Below the pieces are notes generated by a model. The model had not been told where the DNA came from, did no database searches, and was given only the letters and a program-made list of their open reading frames with translations. From JBBQBM01 sp038317375 (GTDB taxonomy: Bacteria > Patescibacteriota > Saccharimonadia > Saccharimonadales > JAGQMS01), in assembly GCA_038317375.1 (NCBI GenBank), contig JBBQBM010000010.1, positions 1-15,939 on the forward strand: a DNA stretch of 15,939 nt, given 5' to 3'. This document shows, piece after piece, positions 14,330-15,939 of the stretch; position 1 is the stretch's first letter; each line of letters begins with the position of its first letter. The position numbers and the translations under genes were made by a program.

Positions 14330-15376
14330 TCAAGCAAGTTCGTGGTCGGCTTTGGCTAGTTCTTCTATTAGGTCATCGATTTGGCCAGCTAGGGCGCCGG
14401 GGATGTTGCTACGCGAATAACCAATACGGTGGTCGGTGATGCGGTCTTGGGGGAAGTTATAGGTACGAATTTTTTCGCTGCGATCACCCGAGCCGATTAG
14501 CTTCTTGCGAGTGTCGGACATTTTTTGTTGTTCGTCATCGATCTGTTGCTGTAAGAGTCTCGAACGGAGCACGCCCATTGCCTTGAGCTTGTTCTTAGTC
14601 TGGGATTTTTCGTCTTGGCAGGTGACTACTAGGCCGGTGGGCAGGTGGGTGATGCGCACGGCAGAGTCGGTGGTGTTAACAGATTGACCGCCATGGCCGC
14701 TGGCATGATAAACATCTACGCGGAGGTCTTGGGGCTTGATCTCGATGTCGGCCTCTTCGGCTTCGGGTAGGACTGCCACGGTGACAGTGCTGGTGTGGAT
14801 GCGTCCCTGGCTTTCTGTAGCCGGAACGCGCTGAACACGGTGTACACCTGCCTCGAGGTGTAGTTTGCCATAGGCATGGTCGCCGCGAATGGCAAAGATT
14901 ATTTCTTTAAAGCCGCCAACCTCGCTAGCTATTTCGTTGATAAGTTCAATCTTGAGGCCGTGTATTTCGGCATAGCGATAATACATTTTATAGAGTTCGA
15001 CGGCAAAAAGCGACGACTCGTCGCCGCCAGCTCCCGGGCGAATCTCGATAATACAATCTCGGTCATTATTAGGGTCCTTTGGGTTAAGGGCTAGGTCGAG
15101 TGCTTGCTGAGCCGAGAGAATTTTGACTCGTAGCTCTTCGATTTCTGTAGCGGCAAGTTCGCCGAGTTCGCCACCGAGCTCGACCATACTTTCGGAGTCT
15201 TTTGATTGTGACTTTAATTTTTCGAGATCATCGGCGATTACTAAGATGTCGTCGATCTGCTTCTGGCGTTTGGCGAGCTTTGGGTATTCCGGCAAAGAGT
15301 AAATCGAAGGATCGCTCTCGATTTTGTCTTTGAGCTCGGACCGTTCTTTCCTTAGTTCTTCAATTTTTGATTGCAT
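14330..15376 (-). CDS. prfA: Peptide chain release factor 1
   Basis: RF1 recognises UAA and UAG in the ribosomal A site and triggers peptidyl-tRNA hydrolysis. The 348-residue protein is complete. It has an N-terminal coiled region (1-100), 'IRPGAGGDESSLFA' (112-125), the stop-codon-reading tripeptide Pro-Ala-Thr in 'RVPATESQGRIHTS' (183-196), and the catalytic GGQ in 'SGHGGQSVN' (226-234). The PxT tripeptide distinguishes RF1 from RF2, which has SPF. The Gln of GGQ is the methylation target of PrmC, encoded downstream. In many bacteria prfA and prmC are adjacent; here 3.3 kb of opposite-strand genes separate them. The stop codon is TGA, which RF1 does not read, so an RF2 must exist elsewhere if the code is standard. 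Confidence 0.97.
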   Translation of the reverse strand: MQSKIEELRKERSELKDKIESDPSIYSLPEYPKLAKRQKQIDDILVIADDLEKLKSQSKDSESMVELGGELGELAATEIEELRVKILSAQQALDLALNPKDPNNDRDCIIEIRPGAGGDESSLFAVELYKMYYRYAEIHGLKIELINEIASEVGGFKEIIFAIRGDHAYGKLHLEAGVHRVQRVPATESQGRIHTSTVTVAVLPEAEEADIEIKPQDLRVDVYHASGHGGQSVNTTDSAVRITHLPTGLVVTCQDEKSQTKNKLKAMGVLRSRLLQQQIDDEQQKMSDTRKKLIGSGDRSEKIRTYNFPQDRITDHRIGYSRSNIPGALAGQIDDLIEELAKADHELA

Positions 15377-15381
15377 ATAAT

Positions 15382-15417
15382 TATAGGTTATCGGTGATAG
15401 TTGATAGGTTATAGTTT
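15382..15417 (+). repeat. GGTTATA-type repeat tract and left arm of the inverted repeat around the S23 gene
   Basis: The tract steps through GGTTATC, GGTGATA, GTTGATA and GGTTATA, the same 7-nt period as the repeats in prmC. Its last 14 nt, ATAGGTTATAGTTT (15404-15417), are the exact inverse of 15759-15772 on the far side of the S23 gene, and they contain that gene's stop codon (15409-15411). Confidence 0.7.
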
Positions 15418-15753
15418 AGCAGCCAGTGAATACAACATCTTCTGAATCTCGGTAAGTTGTCCAGTAGCCTTAGAAGTATCTATTTTGTGAATGTCTGAAG
15501 TCAGCAAAAGCTGAGTTTCTAGTTCGACAGCTGATCCCTTCGCAATACCTATAAATTGACGGTACTCGGCTCTATTATTTCTTTGTTGCCCCTCAGCAAT
15601 ATTACTAGGAATCGAAACTGCAGATCTTTGCATTTGACTAATTAAACCAAATTGTTCCGATTTAGGCAGCATCATACAGAGTTCGTAGATATCCTTTGTC
15701 AAAGCATATGACTTTTGCCATACAGTCAAATCGCGAAATGACGAGATGCTCAT
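15409..15753 (-). CDS. Four-helix-bundle protein (S23 / 23S rRNA intervening-sequence protein family)
   Basis: A 114-residue member of the S23/IVP family, first described as open frames inside intervening sequences of 23S rRNA and related to the Avd accessory protein of diversity-generating retroelements. It has the family motifs 'FRDLTVWQKSYALTKDIY' (6-23), 'QMQRSAVSIPSNIAEGQQR' (40-58) and 'GSAVELETQLLL' (73-84), which make four amphipathic helices that assemble as a pentamer in solved relatives. The biochemical role is not established; nucleic-acid binding has been proposed. There is no rRNA or reverse transcriptase in the window. The gene sits between rpmE and prfA, bounded by a perfect 14-bp inverted repeat whose left arm includes its stop codon, so it looks like a small cassette that has inserted here. 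Confidence 0.93.
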   Translation of the reverse strand: MSISSFRDLTVWQKSYALTKDIYELCMMLPKSEQFGLISQMQRSAVSIPSNIAEGQQRNNRAEYRQFIGIAKGSAVELETQLLLTSDIHKIDTSKATGQLTEIQKMLYSLAAKL

Positions 15754-15758
15754 ACTTG

Positions 15759-15798
15759 AAACTATAACCTATAAACCCCAACCTGTAACCTGGGGTTT
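15759..15798 (-). repeat. Right arm of the inverted repeat around the S23 gene, with a hairpin at the rpmE end
   Basis: AAACTATAACCTAT (15759-15772) is the inverse of 15404-15417. It continues into AAACCCCA (15773-15780), loop ACCTGTAACC, TGGGGTTT (15791-15798), a perfect 8-bp stem. The stem overlaps the rpmE stop codon. On the minus strand it could act as a weak terminator for rpmE, although only three T residues follow the stem base. Confidence 0.65.
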
Positions 15799-15939
15799 AG
15801 TCTTCGTCGCTGTCTAGGGCGGCTTTTTTATTGTCGGCTTTGGGTTTTACTTTGATTGCTCGAGAGGTTAGGGCGCCGGCAGCTTTTTTTGCAGCATCAT
15901 GGCGATCGCGGAACTTGTCGACGCGACCGTCGATATAAA
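15797..15939 (-). CDS. rpmE: Probable ribosomal protein bL31, C-terminal part, 5' truncated
   Basis: The minus-strand frame is open from the window edge to a TAA at 15797-15799, giving 46 residues. It begins 'YIDGRVDKFRDRHDAAKK', which resembles the end of L31 ('...F.DT.GRVDKF...') in the 50S subunit, and continues into an Ala/Lys-rich tail ending 'LDSDED'. The Cys motifs and core of L31 would lie outside the window, so the call rests on this short segment plus context: rpmE commonly precedes prfA and prmC in bacteria. The charged extension is longer than in E. coli L31. Confidence 0.65.
   Translation of the reverse strand, partial: YIDGRVDKFRDRHDAAKKAAGALTSRAIKVKPKADNKKAALDSDED

Noticed and set aside
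15409..15753. S23 protein as the Avd accessory factor of a diversity-generating retroelement, or as part of a 23S rRNA intervening sequence
   Set aside because: There is no reverse transcriptase, no template/variable repeat pair with adenine-specific differences, and no rRNA gene in the window.
1..15939. CRISPR arrays, tRNA or rRNA genes
   Set aside because: No regularly spaced direct repeats with unique spacers, and no cloverleaf or rRNA-like segments were seen on either strand. The 7-nt tandem repeats are too short and irregular for CRISPR.

Overview
The window looks like a chromosomal stretch of a Patescibacteria (CPR) bacterium, most probably Candidatus Saccharibacteria (TM7). This is an inference from gene style, not a phylogeny. 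The supporting signs are surface repeat proteins of the 'GNVGIGTTxP' type with peptidase S74 and G2-like domains, a REP-associated tyrosine transposase (RAYT), a parAB pair, a LytR-CpsA-Psr enzyme typical of a single-membrane envelope, dispersed short repeats, and many small proteins without recognisable families. UGA is used as a normal stop (parA and prfA end in TGA), which argues against the UGA-recoding CPR lineages.

Layout. 1-4519 (+): the 3' end of one surface protein, followed by a 4-kb reading frame for a second tail-fibre-like protein. The second frame carries two C1q-like domains and an S74 autoprocessing domain but has no usable start codon near its true N-terminal edge. 4554-5254 (+): a RAYT transposase gene bracketed by two hairpins that share a 13-nt core. 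5325-7015 (+): parA-parB, preceded by an unusual split inverted repeat resembling two parS half-sites. 7012-7713 (-): signal peptidase I. 7793-10127 (+): an LCP cell-wall ligase overlapping a polytopic membrane protein. 10150-10989 (-): prmC, which contains in-frame copies of a dispersed repeat.

11012-14307 (+): an accessory block of four genes without clear families. It is driven by three near-identical TTGACA promoters followed by A-rich leaders without a Shine-Dalgarno sequence. Its last gene encodes a probable caspase-like (clan CD) cysteine peptidase with a His293/Cys343 pair. 14330-15939 (-): prfA (release factor 1), a four-helix-bundle (S23/IVP) protein inside a small inverted repeat, and the 3' end of a probable rpmE (ribosomal protein L31).

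The minus-strand genes rpmE, prfA and prmC are a familiar translation cluster: PrmC methylates the GGQ glutamine of the release factor encoded by prfA. Here the cluster is interrupted twice, once by the S23 cassette and once by the four-gene block on the opposite strand. The block, with its duplicated promoter-leader units and caspase-like protein, is the best candidate for an undescribed system. The split parS-like element, the in-frame repeats in prmC and the headless S74 reading frame also merit attention.
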